This document shows, one piece after another, positions 17,248 to 26,406 of a stretch of DNA of 60,897 bases (within the stretch, counting starts at the first letter, position 1; each line of letters opens with the position of its first letter). The notes below the pieces were generated by a model. It saw only the letters and a program-made list of their open reading frames with translations. It did no database searches and was not told where the DNA came from. Both the position numbers and the translations under genes were made by a program. The stretch covers positions 1 through 60,897 of the forward strand of contig JAPOVP010000037.1 in the NCBI GenBank assembly GCA_026708085.1, written 5' to 3'. The DNA is from Caldilineaceae bacterium. GTDB taxonomy: Bacteria > Chloroflexota > Anaerolineae > Caldilineales > Caldilineaceae.

Positions 17248-18504
17248 TCAGCGATTTTTCCAGGGCGGCGCCGGGTAGTTCAGCTCGGCGACGGCGGCGT
17301 TGGTGGGCGCCACGACCAGAATCTCGCCGTTCTGGACCTGGATTGCCCCCATCGGTTTGCCGGCGTTGCGGCCCTTTTCATCGAAGTTGATGGGCCCGTA
17401 GAAGGTGACCACGTCGAGGTTGCGCAGGGCTGCGCGGACGTCGTCCGTGTCCAGCGAGGCGGCCTGCTCGATGGCGATGTGCAGGGCCAGTGCGGTGGCA
17501 GTTGATTCCGCGGCCTGGTAGGTGGGCGGCTCGCCCCAGAACTCTTCATAGCGGGCTGCGTACTCGGCGGCGGTGCCGAAGTATTCGTCGGCGTAGCTCA
17601 TCGACGCTTCCCACTGCGTCGGGCCAATGACATATTCGGTATCGGCGCCGACCTCTTCGATCAGTTTGGGGTTGCTGGGGCCGACGGTTATCACCATGGC
17701 CTTGGGGTTGAAATCCAGCTCTTTGGCCGCCCGAATGAAGAGAACGGCGTCGTTGAAGTGGCCGCCGCCCACGAAGATGTCGGGTTCCAACTCCTTGAAT
17801 TTGGACATGATGCCGCTGACGTCGGCCACGTTCACCGGGTAGGTCTCGACGCCCAACACCTCAAGCCCATACTCCGCGGCCCACTGCTGGGCGCCATCGG
17901 CTACACTGGTGGGGAATGCGGTGTCCTCGTAAGCGATGACAACCGTTTTGGCGCCTTTCTCTGACAGCAACTGCAGTGCAGACCGGGTATAGTTTAGTGC
18001 CGGCGTCAACACCGCGAACAGGTTCTGGAAGCCCCTTTCGAAGAGCGGCTGCGCGGCGCCGTTGCCCTCGATCATGATTTTTCCGTACTTTTCGGCAATC
18101 GCGCTGGCGCTTTGGGTCAGGAATGAACTGTACGGTCCCAGGAGGAAGTCGACGCGGTCCTCGTTGATCAGCTTTTCGACCAGGCGGGCGGCCGTATCGG
18201 GATCCCCTTCATCGTCGTACATGATCAGCTCGACCTTATAGCGGTCGTCGCCGACTTTGATGCCGCCGTATTCGTTGTTCACCCAGTCCAGCCAAAGGCC
18301 ATACCCCTGGCGGGTGTCTTTGCCCTCGCGGGAGAATTTTCCGGTTTCGCTGACGGCAGCGCCGAGGTAGATGATTTTCTCTGCATCTGCGGCGGGAGCG
18401 GCCGCGGCCGGCTCATCCACCGGTGCGGGCGGCGCCAAGGCGCAGGCCGCCAGCAGAAAAGAGGCTACCAGTAGTAGCGAGACGAGTTTCAGCATATGTC
18501 GCAT
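17248..18504 (-). CDS. ABC transporter substrate-binding lipoprotein (LivJ/LivK-type)
   Basis: A 418-residue exported binding protein. The N-terminus is a lipoprotein signal: MRHMLKLVSLLL then LLAAC with lipid-accepting Cys21. An acidic, proline/alanine-rich linker follows, then the type I periplasmic-binding fold (IYLGAAVSETGKFSREGKDT, YDDEGDPDTAARLVEKLI, LLGPYSSFLTQSASAIAEKY). The ATG at 18504 has AGGAGG eight nt upstream. As first gene of the liv operon it sets substrate specificity; the family binds branched-chain amino acids but also amides, urea or aromatic compounds, so leucine uptake is only the default guess. Confidence 0.92.
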   Translation of the reverse strand: MRHMLKLVSLLLVASFLLAACALAPPAPVDEPAAAAPAADAEKIIYLGAAVSETGKFSREGKDTRQGYGLWLDWVNNEYGGIKVGDDRYKVELIMYDDEGDPDTAARLVEKLINEDRVDFLLGPYSSFLTQSASAIAEKYGKIMIEGNGAAQPLFERGFQNLFAVLTPALNYTRSALQLLSEKGAKTVVIAYEDTAFPTSVADGAQQWAAEYGLEVLGVETYPVNVADVSGIMSKFKELEPDIFVGGGHFNDAVLFIRAAKELDFNPKAMVITVGPSNPKLIEEVGADTEYVIGPTQWEASMSYADEYFGTAAEYAARYEEFWGEPPTYQAAESTATALALHIAIEQAASLDTDDVRAALRNLDVVTFYGPINFDEKGRNAGKPMGAIQVQNGEILVVAPTNAAVAELNYPAPPWKNR

Positions 18505-18563
18505 TTTTCATCCTCCTTCAGTCCGCGTGACAGGTCCAAGCGCATACATCCATTGTGAAAGTG

Positions 18564-18593
18564 ATAATACTGTAAGGGATTTCTTGCTGTCAA
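18564..18593 (-). promoter_or_regulatory. Sigma70-like promoter of the liv operon
   Basis: On the minus strand TTGACA (18593-18588, a full match to the -35 consensus) is followed by 18 nt and TATTAT (18569-18564, five of six to the -10 consensus). The -10 lies about 60 nt before the binding-protein start at 18504. This is the best promoter-like sequence in the window. Confidence 0.65.
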
Positions 18594-19278
18594 TAAATTA
18601 TCGATGGCGGCAACGACGCAGATTCAGACGATTACCACAGTTTGGCCGGGGGGTCCTCACATCCCGTTTACATTGTTTTTGCCTGGCGTGTTCAGAAGCG
18701 AAACGGACAAACCGAAGGTGCTACCTGCCTCGAAACCACAAGCATTCTCCGTTTCCTATATTAGCGGTTTCAGACGGGGGTTGTGTCGTTCAGATGGGCC
18801 AGTCTCGGGACATTCGCTGCCTGACCCTGGGCCGGTTTGACAGGCAGTTTTCCGAGTCAGGGTAGGTCTCGGAATGGGACGTGGAGAATGAGTCAAGCAG
18901 TTTCAGAAAGAAGGAAAAGGAATATGTTGAAAACTGGCGAAGATTGGCTGAAAAGATGGTAGCAGGGAGTTTAGGCAGTTGCTGCCAATAGCAGGTCCAG
19001 ATTTGCGTATTGAAGAAATTCTGAGTCTTGACGTAGCGCGTGGTTCGCGGTTCCAGCCACGCGACTGCGACGGACTGCGTGTCCGAACTAATCACCCAGG
19101 GTTTGCTTCCTCCAAAACTGCGGTGCTACAATCACGTTCGCTGTATGCGGGCGCGAACTGTCGATAGATGCCGAACTTGCGGTTGTTCTCCTTTACAGCA
19201 GTGGGCAACTACCGCCCTCAAAACAACACCGAAGAGCGACTGCTTAAGCGCAGCCGCTCCGCCAAATGAGCGAGACTT
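18594..19278. other. Intergenic region without recognised gene
   Basis: About 685 nt between the liv promoter and the DUF1385 gene. Short open frames exist on both strands, but none has a ribosome-binding site together with a plausible protein, and base composition is lower in GC than in the flanking genes. I saw no tRNA-like cloverleaf, riboswitch or strong terminator. Confidence 0.6.
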
Positions 19279-20268
19279 GTGAGCAAACAATACTACGGCG
19301 GCCAGGCTGTTATTGAAGGCGTGATGATGCGGGGCCGAAAGGCGATGTCGATTGCGGTGCGAAACGCGCAGGGTACGATCGTCATCCACGAGGAGCCGCT
19401 CACGGCTAAAATCTATACGCGCAAGTGGGGACAGTGGCCGTTTGTACGGGGGCTGGCCCTGCTGTGGGATGCGCTCGGTTTGGGGATGCGGGCGCTGATG
19501 TGGAGCGCGGACGTGGCGATGCAGGAAGACGACACCGAGGAGCAGGTCGAGTTTTCCGGCCCGGTGGCGTGGACGACGATAGCGACGAGCCTCGCCTTTG
19601 CTGTGGCGATTTTCTTCCTGGTTCCGACGATGGCCAGCCGCTGGTTTGCCGGCTTCTTTGAACACAACCCCTATCTCGACGCCGTGGCCGAAGGCGGTAT
19701 CCGCCTGATTCTGTTCGTGGTCTATCTGTGGGCGATCAGTCTTCTGCCCGATATTCGCCGCGTGTTCGCGTATCACGGCGCCGAGCACAAAGCGATCAAC
19801 GCCTATGAGGACGGCGCGCGACTAACGGTAGACAGTGTGCAGAAGTACAGTGTTCAGCACGTACGCTGCGGCACAAGTTTCCTGCTGTACGTGCTCGTGA
19901 TCAGCATTCTCCTTTTCGCCCCGCTCACCTTTGCCTGGATCGAGTACCCCTGGCTGGCGTTGCTTCTGCGTTTTGTCACGCGCCTGCTGCTCGTCCCGCT
20001 GGTTGCCGCGATCTCGTATGAGATTATCCGTTTCAGCGCCAATCATGCCGATAACCCGTTCATGCGGCTCCTGATTGCGCCGGGTCTGCTGCTCCAGCGC
20101 ATCACCACCCGTCCGCCCGATGATTCGATGGTCGAATGTGCGATTGCCGCCCTGCTCCCGGTGCTGGCTGCCGATGGCATCGAGGGTGTCCCGCCCGCGC
20201 AGCCAGGGCAGACTGACGAGGAAGCGGAAAGCACACCCCGCGCTTACGGCGAAGCGGTAGCGGATTAG
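19279..20268 (+). CDS. DUF1385 (YqhQ-like) membrane protein
   Basis: A 329-residue membrane protein. It opens with the family signature [20 protein letters not shown], has hydrophobic helices around residues 95-125, 135-160, 205-230 and 235-260, and carries the conserved [14 protein letters not shown] between them. Its start is a GTG at 19279 that gives the conventional MSKQYYGGQ opening. The last 40 residues are polar and low-complexity. DUF1385 proteins are widespread in Firmicutes and Chloroflexota without an assigned biochemical role. It is convergent with the tubulin-like cluster. Confidence 0.9.
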   Translation: MSKQYYGGQAVIEGVMMRGRKAMSIAVRNAQGTIVIHEEPLTAKIYTRKWGQWPFVRGLALLWDALGLGMRALMWSADVAMQEDDTEEQVEFSGPVAWTTIATSLAFAVAIFFLVPTMASRWFAGFFEHNPYLDAVAEGGIRLILFVVYLWAISLLPDIRRVFAYHGAEHKAINAYEDGARLTVDSVQKYSVQHVRCGTSFLLYVLVISILLFAPLTFAWIEYPWLALLLRFVTRLLLVPLVAAISYEIIRFSANHADNPFMRLLIAPGLLLQRITTRPPDDSMVECAIAALLPVLAADGIEGVPPAQPGQTDEEAESTPRAYGEAVAD

Positions 20269-20353
20269 CCAGTTCGTCACCCCGGCTATACGCTGCTGGA
20301 CTCTGTTCTCAACTCAAAAGGGCTTCTGTACGCTGCGCGCGGCGGAGATTCGG

Positions 20354-23300
20354 CTATGACCAGGCGGAGCGGGCGTCTCGCGGGTCCTGCTGGTTATACA
20401 TCTCGGCGTGGATGATGTCGGTGAGCAGGATCTGCTGGCGCGCAGCGTTATCCATGCGGCCCAGTTCGGCCAGATAGCGGGTCATGCTTCCCAGATCGCT
20501 CAGCTCGAGACCGTGCAGGGTGCGGACAAAGGCGATTTGAAAGGGGTTGCCGGTCAACAGACGGGGGATGCGCAGGCTCTGCAAGACGTCCTCGGTCAGG
20601 TCGCTGTCGGGGTCGCCGGAGACCGCTGCGAACTCCACGGGCAGCCCGTGTGCAGCGAGCCGGTCCGACACATCATAGTTGGCGGAGGGCTTGGCGGCAT
20701 TCCACATACTTTCCAGGTAACGCAGAGTGGCGGTCGAGACCGGCGTGAACTCTTCATCCTGATAGGGTGAGGCAAATCCCTCTGCCGAGGTCGTGTCGCG
20801 CCAGAGCAGATGCTCCAGGTTGTAATCCTGCGCGAGCGTACGAACGAATGCCCGCCGCGCCATGTCGGCCTCACTGTCGTGCGCGGCCTGGTCGCCGTCC
20901 GGTTCCCGATCGGAGAGGGCGGGCGGGCTCTCCCCGACGGCAGCCTGTGCGCTCTCGCGAACATAGGAGGCCAGAATATCTGCGAGGGGGGCGGACGACG
21001 CTTGCCGGCCGGTGAACAGGGCCGCCAGCCGTTCGAATCGGTCGGGTGCCGTCCATATGGCGCGCAGGCGTGCTTCCCCTTCCCTGAAGCCGGTGGCGAT
21101 GGATAGGGGGGTGCCGCCGGCATCTACGTCCTGGCGGCCGCGCATGAAGGCCAGGCAGCGTTGCCACATGTTCTGACTGAGATGGGGCCGGTAAAGGTGG
21201 GAGGTGATCGCATCCTCCGGCGGGAGGGGCGGCATGTTTTCGCTGACGGACCAGTCCTGCAGTGATTGGCAGGCCTGATCGAGAGCCTGATCCATCTGTT
21301 TCAGCATCTGTTCCAGACGATCTTGGACGCGGCCCAAGCCCCGCCACACGCTGTCCTGCAGACCGGCGGTCAGTTCAGAACAGGCGAGATTGACCCGTTC
21401 GCGCCGCAGCTTCTGCACGCGCTGCGCCCGCCTCCGGTAGGAGGTAGTCGCGCCCAGAAACGCGCCGATCATCAACCCGATGAATGTGGCGGCGTTGGCT
21501 TCGTTGCCGACGAAGTCGACGACAGCGTCCAGAGACGCGCCGGTCATCAGCTGGGTCAATACGGAAGGATCGTTTTGCACGGTGACGATATCGTCCGCAC
21601 TGCCGACCAGCCCGGTGCCGAACAGGTAGAGCAGGGTCAGCAGAACGATACCGCTCAGCAGACCGAGCACCCGCGTCAGTGATCCGAACAGAGACGGCTT
21701 ATCGGCGAGCGTGCGCCGGTAGCGGTTGCGCCAGTCACGCAGCGCAAGCTGTCGTTCAACGCGATTTGCATCGGCGGGAACGAAGGCAGCGGCGTCCCCT
21801 GCTGCCAGAGACGGCATGAGTCGTTCCTGCTCCAGCTCGAACAGCCACTGGTGGAGTTGGCGTCGCGCATGCATGAGACCTGACGGCTCGGCGCCGATCA
21901 GGTTGAGCAGGTGGGTACGCATCTGCCGCGCGACGACCGGCAGAAAACGACTGTCGGAGGGGTTAACGGGGAGACCGTTTTCGTCCAGGGCGTCAAGTCC
22001 CCAGGCCGTGTCCAGCGCGCCTGCCCCGAAATCGCCTTCGGACTGGGCCAGTACACTCAGGAGTTGGTTGTCGAAGGCGGCCTGCCAGCGGACAGGATTG
22101 AGACCGCGCATCTTGCGCGCCGCAGCTGACGGCAGCACATAAGCCGGATGGACGGCAAGATCCTGGATCGTTTCGGGGTTCAGCTCACGGAAGAGGTCGG
22201 GCATCTGCTCGATGAGCCGGTTCAGTACCTGGTGCGAGGTTGCGCCCAAGTGCTGCAGGGAGGCCAGTGATTCGAGGCGGTCGGCAGAACCGGGGCCAGG
22301 CGTGCCCGGGACGGGAGCGCCGAGTGCGCTCGCGGGCTGAAGCAGGACCTGTTCACGGACGAGCCGCTTTCCTTCATGCTGCTGCGCGGCGCGGAAGATA
22401 TAGTCCAGCGGCACATGATCGGCGGCGGCGCCGAGCAGGCTGTAGGGGCGTTCGCTGGCGTTGCGCAGATCGATCCCGACCTGTTCGTCGATATAGGCGG
22501 CCCCGTCGGCGGCGATGAGGGCCTGGAGAGTGTTGCCGACGAGAACGGAGAGTTCGTAGCTGTTGCGGGCCAGGCCTTGATTGCTCTTCTCCCGATCCAC
22601 CAGGTAGATGCGGTCAAAGAGGGGCCGTCCCAGCCACTCCTCCGGCATGGCGCCCCGAGCTTTGGAACCTTTCAAGATGGAGGAGACGACCTGCTTGAGG
22701 TTGGCGCGGCGCAGGCCGGCGAAAGCCTCCAATTCGGCCAGTGCCGCGTAGCAGGAAGCGTCTTCGACAATGCGGCTGGCGTCGGTGGCGTAGCTGCCGG
22801 CGGCGAAGATGCCGACGACCTGGGCGATGTGACGCTGGCCGAGATAGTTGAGCTGGTGGGCGATGGTTGGCCAGATCAGCGCCGACGTCAACGGTTCAAA
22901 GAGGGGCGCGATCACATACAGCGTCGTCTGGACAAAGGGGTCGCCGGGAACGAGGGTATCGGCGCGGATGGGATCGATGATATTGGAGGCGACCAGATGG
23001 GCAATGTTGCCGCCGTCCTTGACGGCAGCGCGAAATGCGTGCCGCCGTGTTGGCGGTTCAGCCGGGGCTGCGGGCGATGCAGGGGTGTATTCTGTGCTGC
23101 CGGCAAAACCGCCGGCATCAGCGTCTTTGCTTGATCTGCGGAAGGGCCAGGGCAGGCCCCTGCGAGGAGGCTTGACGGCTGCGTGCGGGGCGTCTGCGGC
23201 TGCGGCCGGATTGCGGGAAGACGATGTCGCCTGCCATTGCAGCGGGAGGAGCGCGTCCTGGGCCTCGGCCAGCAGCAGGCTGGCCCGCCGCTGGCTGGTA

Positions 23301-23638
23301 GCCCGCCGCCAGTGGTTTGTGGTCTGCGGCAGTTCAGGGACGGCCGGGGGCGGTGAACGCATCAGACCGGAGAGCAGCTGTTCGAGATAGAAGGGCGGCA
23401 GACGATAGTCTTGCAGGGTGAACAGGTTGAGCGTGATCTCGTCCTGATGATTGAGTTGATCGGACGGCAGGAGAGCGGCAAAGCGGGTGATGCGGGTCAG
23501 GTCGGGGCCGTCAACGCCGGTAGCGTTACGCTGCTCCTGGGCGGCGTGCAGGCGCGGCGCCAGGTGGAGCATGGTCTGCAGGCCCCATCCACCAAGACAT
23601 AGTATTGCGGCTCGGCTGCGGGTTGCGCCGGGAATCAT
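20354..23638 (-). CDS. Large membrane-anchored degenerate tubulin-like protein
   Basis: A 1094-residue protein with no named family that I recognise. By eye its first 400 residues align with the tubulin-like protein encoded just upstream. AAILCLGGWGLQTMLHL (about 10-27) matches LVVGVGGMGTNAVRAV. LYVIAPLFEPLTSALIW (about 240-257) occupies the place of VYIVSSLCGGTGAGMFM. IAQVVGIFAAG matches ARVVGIFFMPD, CYAALAELEAF matches AYAALKELNYF, and FDRIYLVDREKSNQGLA matches FDFIFLVGRTNRDGRSLA. The glycine-rich GTP loop is thus lost. Two transmembrane helices follow near residues 650-672 (GIVLLTLLYLFGTGLVG) and 705-723 (ATFIGLMIGAFLGATTSY), then a basic segment, helical/coiled-coil stretches and a long C-terminal domain. 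It is the last gene after the vWA and tubulin-like genes. A membrane adaptor or pseudo-GTPase partner is my inference. Confidence 0.8.
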   Translation of the reverse strand: MIPGATRSRAAILCLGGWGLQTMLHLAPRLHAAQEQRNATGVDGPDLTRITRFAALLPSDQLNHQDEITLNLFTLQDYRLPPFYLEQLLSGLMRSPPPAVPELPQTTNHWRRATSQRRASLLLAEAQDALLPLQWQATSSSRNPAAAADAPHAAVKPPRRGLPWPFRRSSKDADAGGFAGSTEYTPASPAAPAEPPTRRHAFRAAVKDGGNIAHLVASNIIDPIRADTLVPGDPFVQTTLYVIAPLFEPLTSALIWPTIAHQLNYLGQRHIAQVVGIFAAGSYATDASRIVEDASCYAALAELEAFAGLRRANLKQVVSSILKGSKARGAMPEEWLGRPLFDRIYLVDREKSNQGLARNSYELSVLVGNTLQALIAADGAAYIDEQVGIDLRNASERPYSLLGAAADHVPLDYIFRAAQQHEGKRLVREQVLLQPASALGAPVPGTPGPGSADRLESLASLQHLGATSHQVLNRLIEQMPDLFRELNPETIQDLAVHPAYVLPSAAARKMRGLNPVRWQAAFDNQLLSVLAQSEGDFGAGALDTAWGLDALDENGLPVNPSDSRFLPVVARQMRTHLLNLIGAEPSGLMHARRQLHQWLFELEQERLMPSLAAGDAAAFVPADANRVERQLALRDWRNRYRRTLADKPSLFGSLTRVLGLLSGIVLLTLLYLFGTGLVGSADDIVTVQNDPSVLTQLMTGASLDAVVDFVGNEANAATFIGLMIGAFLGATTSYRRRAQRVQKLRRERVNLACSELTAGLQDSVWRGLGRVQDRLEQMLKQMDQALDQACQSLQDWSVSENMPPLPPEDAITSHLYRPHLSQNMWQRCLAFMRGRQDVDAGGTPLSIATGFREGEARLRAIWTAPDRFERLAALFTGRQASSAPLADILASYVRESAQAAVGESPPALSDREPDGDQAAHDSEADMARRAFVRTLAQDYNLEHLLWRDTTSAEGFASPYQDEEFTPVSTATLRYLESMWNAAKPSANYDVSDRLAAHGLPVEFAAVSGDPDSDLTEDVLQSLRIPRLLTGNPFQIAFVRTLHGLELSDLGSMTRYLAELGRMDNAARQQILLTDIIHAEMYNQQDPRDARSAWS

Positions 23639-23640
23639 TT

Positions 23641-23678
23641 GATAGTTTCTAGTTTTTAGTTTCCAGTTCTTAGTTGCC
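23641..23678. repeat. Short TAGTTT-type tandem repeat
   Basis: About four degenerate units of a TAGTTTCT/TAGTTTTTAGTTTCCAG pattern between the two tubulin-like genes. A similar TAGTTTTTAGTTTTCAG sits at 60782-60798. These low-complexity tracts are common between genes in some Chloroflexota and cyanobacteria; no function is implied. Confidence 0.5.
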
Positions 23679-23774
23679 GGGTTGCGTTCGGCGTCAAGAA
23701 GCTTATTTTATAACAGATGGACCGGGTTGGTACAGAGCTACCGATCTGCGGCAGGCATGGTTGTCAAACCAATG

Positions 23775-26252
23775 CTAGAAATCGTTTTGGGTGATTTCGG
23801 GCAGGTCGACCCAGGCGGGATGGAGATGAAACTCCTCGCGGGCGGGGAAATCGAGCTTGTTTTCGTATTGTGCCCGAAACTCGTCGAGGCGGTCGATCAG
23901 CGTCACCGGCAGGCCGTGGACGATCCAGACGGCGTCCATGCGCCCGGTGTCGCCGGTGGGTATCCATTTCATGTCTTCCTGACCGACCATCGCCAATGCC
24001 AACTGGGCGTCGTCCTCTCGGGTTGAGGGTGTGGCGGCCAGGCGGATATGCTCCAGATTTCCGTCGTGGAAGCTGAATCGGTCCGAATCCCAGCGGATGT
24101 AGGGGTTCAGACGGTCCAGCCACTGCTGGACGCGGTTGTTGGGCAGAGGCCGGGCCTGCTGCGTCTCTTCGCCGTGTTGCACACCGATAATGTGGCGGAT
24201 ATCGACGCACTGCAGAACTCTACCCAACAGCCCTCTTTCAGTGGCGATGGCATTGGTGAGGTTTGCGAAGAGCTCCTCGCCGCTGACCGCCTGGCCAAAG
24301 TTCAAGGTGCGGTCGATAACGGGTCCGAGCAGGACCTCCCAGTCGCTGGGGTAGACGACCTGGGCTGCGTTGCGATAGAAGTGCTGCAGATAGTCGCGGC
24401 CGACGGCGCCGGTCTCGAGTTCGTAGTAGGTATTGGTGCTGGCGGTACCGTCGGGGATGCGGGGGTCGATCCGTTCCGCGGCGCGCCTGGCGGCATGATT
24501 GGCGCGGCCGAGCGCGCTGCCGGCATAGTCGATCTGTGAGCGGAACAACTCCCGCAGCTGTGTGCCGTAGGCGAAGAGGCGCTCGACGAGGATTCGCTCC
24601 AGGATGTCGCGGCGCTGGTTGAGACGGGCGCGGGCCTTGCGCTGGCGCACGTCGCGGGCGCGGTCGCGGGCCTGGCGGGGGTTGAAGGCGGCCAGCATGA
24701 GGTCGCCGAGGCCGCCGGCAATCTGGCCGATCTGTTCGGCGGCGCCGCCCTGCTGGGCGAGGAGGGAGCGCCAGCGGACGCGATCCTCCTCCATGACGGG
24801 ATGATTGTTCAACAGAAAGAGTCTCTGTTTGATCAGAGATTCGTTTGGCGCGGTGGAGGGATTCAGCGGCGCCAGCAGGTCGGCCAGCGTCAGCGCGCCG
24901 CGCAGTCCGCTATCCAGGATTACCTGGCGGAATGTTTCGTCGACCGCGGACTTGAAACCGAGCCAGGCGCCGCGTTGTTCCTCGACCTCCTCGGCCATCT
25001 CCTCCAGGCGGTCGTTGTCGAGCGAGAGATAGCGAGAGCGCATCCTGGCCAGGAGCCCCTGCCAGGCGGTGAGTACCTTCTGGCGGGTCTGTGGGGAGAT
25101 GGGCTGGCGGGGGTCGTTGAGCTCCGGCCCGGCGGCCAGGCGCCGCATGCAGTCTGCCAGGAATGCCTGTTGCCAGAAGTTGACGAGGGACTCGTCGGGC
25201 GCGACGATGGCGGAGGCGGCAAAGCTGCTGTAGACCAGGTAGTTACTCTTTCCCGGTAGCAGCACGGTGCGGCGGTCGTTCACCACCTCGGCGGCGGCGA
25301 CGCTGCCCGACATGCGTTCGCGCACGACGTTCACCTCCAGCCCGAGGATTTCACTGCTCAGATGGCTGATGGCGGTGAGCTGGATCAGATGTGCGGCCAG
25401 GTTTTCGGCATCGGCTTTGCGTGCCAGGCTGCGACCGTCGCGATTGGTGCGACCGACCAGAAAGATAAAGTCGAACGGTGCGTAAGGGGTGTCGGGCAGC
25501 GCCCGCTGTTCGCTGGGATAGAGTTCCTGGAACTGCTGCGTTTCCTGGAAGTAGTTCAACTCTTTGAGAGCGGCGTAGGCGTTGGCTTTGATGCGGCGGC
25601 GCTGCAGGTCGCTGTTGATCTCCTCTTCGAGCACGTCGGGCATGAAGAAGATGCCGACAACGCGGGCATTGCTGCGCACGAGGGCGCGCACGCGGTGCGC
25701 CACGTCCATAAACATGCCGGCGCCGGTACCGCCGCAAAGGCTGCTGACGATATAAACCAGCTGGTAGTTGCTCATCACGGGAAAGCGGCGGTTCTGCGCC
25801 ATCTCCAGATCGCGGATCTTGTCCAGGGCCGCGTATTTCGTCTCCAGCAGTCTTTTGAAGGTGACGTAGTTGCGGAAGAAGGAGAGCCGCCCGATGGGCC
25901 GCAGCTGTTTGGCGCCGTTGTGGATATAGCCGAGCGGAATCGAGGGGTAGTCCCACCAGCGGGAGATTTCGGGGTGGTTTTCGAGGTTATCGACAAGGCG
26001 TGTTGCGTCGAATTTACCCATGTAGGCCGATTCATCGGCGTAGAGAGGCTCCTGATCGAGCCTGTTGATGAGCGGTTCGGTGTCCAGCGCCAGCAGTTGG
26101 ATCATGGCCGGCAGTGTTTCGCCGCCCCACGCTTTGCGCAGGCGCCGTTTGACCGCGCGCACAGCATTGGTGCCCATGCCTCCCACGCCGACCACGAGGG
26201 TCGGATAAATTGTCGGCTTTTCACTGATGAACGGCGCCCCGTTTTGCTCCAT
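23775..26252 (-). CDS. Tubulin/FtsZ-superfamily GTPase-like protein (Tubulin_2 type)
   Basis: An 825-residue protein. It has an N-terminal nucleotide-binding strand-loop VVGVGGMGTNAVRAVKRR (about 20-37), the tubulin signature loop SSLCGGTGAGMFMDVAHR (GGTGAGM at 174-180), VVGIFFMPDVL, and FDFIFLVGRTNRDGRSLARK, all in FtsZ/tubulin order. The remaining ~550 residues are mostly helical, with arginine-rich stretches (residues ~520-580). There is no signal peptide or membrane helix. The ATG at 26252 has AAGGA about 8 nt upstream. It is much larger than FtsZ (~380) and lacks its C-terminal peptide. It fits the bacterial tubulin-like family that has been linked to von Willebrand A partners and membrane remodelling, and its neighbours here are exactly a vWA membrane protein and a diverged tubulin-like protein. 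Confidence 0.87.
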   Translation of the reverse strand: MEQNGAPFISEKPTIYPTLVVGVGGMGTNAVRAVKRRLRKAWGGETLPAMIQLLALDTEPLINRLDQEPLYADESAYMGKFDATRLVDNLENHPEISRWWDYPSIPLGYIHNGAKQLRPIGRLSFFRNYVTFKRLLETKYAALDKIRDLEMAQNRRFPVMSNYQLVYIVSSLCGGTGAGMFMDVAHRVRALVRSNARVVGIFFMPDVLEEEINSDLQRRRIKANAYAALKELNYFQETQQFQELYPSEQRALPDTPYAPFDFIFLVGRTNRDGRSLARKADAENLAAHLIQLTAISHLSSEILGLEVNVVRERMSGSVAAAEVVNDRRTVLLPGKSNYLVYSSFAASAIVAPDESLVNFWQQAFLADCMRRLAAGPELNDPRQPISPQTRQKVLTAWQGLLARMRSRYLSLDNDRLEEMAEEVEEQRGAWLGFKSAVDETFRQVILDSGLRGALTLADLLAPLNPSTAPNESLIKQRLFLLNNHPVMEEDRVRWRSLLAQQGGAAEQIGQIAGGLGDLMLAAFNPRQARDRARDVRQRKARARLNQRRDILERILVERLFAYGTQLRELFRSQIDYAGSALGRANHAARRAAERIDPRIPDGTASTNTYYELETGAVGRDYLQHFYRNAAQVVYPSDWEVLLGPVIDRTLNFGQAVSGEELFANLTNAIATERGLLGRVLQCVDIRHIIGVQHGEETQQARPLPNNRVQQWLDRLNPYIRWDSDRFSFHDGNLEHIRLAATPSTREDDAQLALAMVGQEDMKWIPTGDTGRMDAVWIVHGLPVTLIDRLDEFRAQYENKLDFPAREEFHLHPAWVDLPEITQNDF

Positions 26253-26406
26253 ATATGGCTTCCTTCTTAAGTCCTCTGTAGTCGGCTCTCAGTATTCGGT
26301 CACGGCACTTGTATGCGTACCTGGCCAAGCTATCAGGATACCACCTACTGTCCGAAAATCTGAGATCGGTAACATGCTCCGGCAGCGACGCATAAGAGAC
26401 CCTTGA

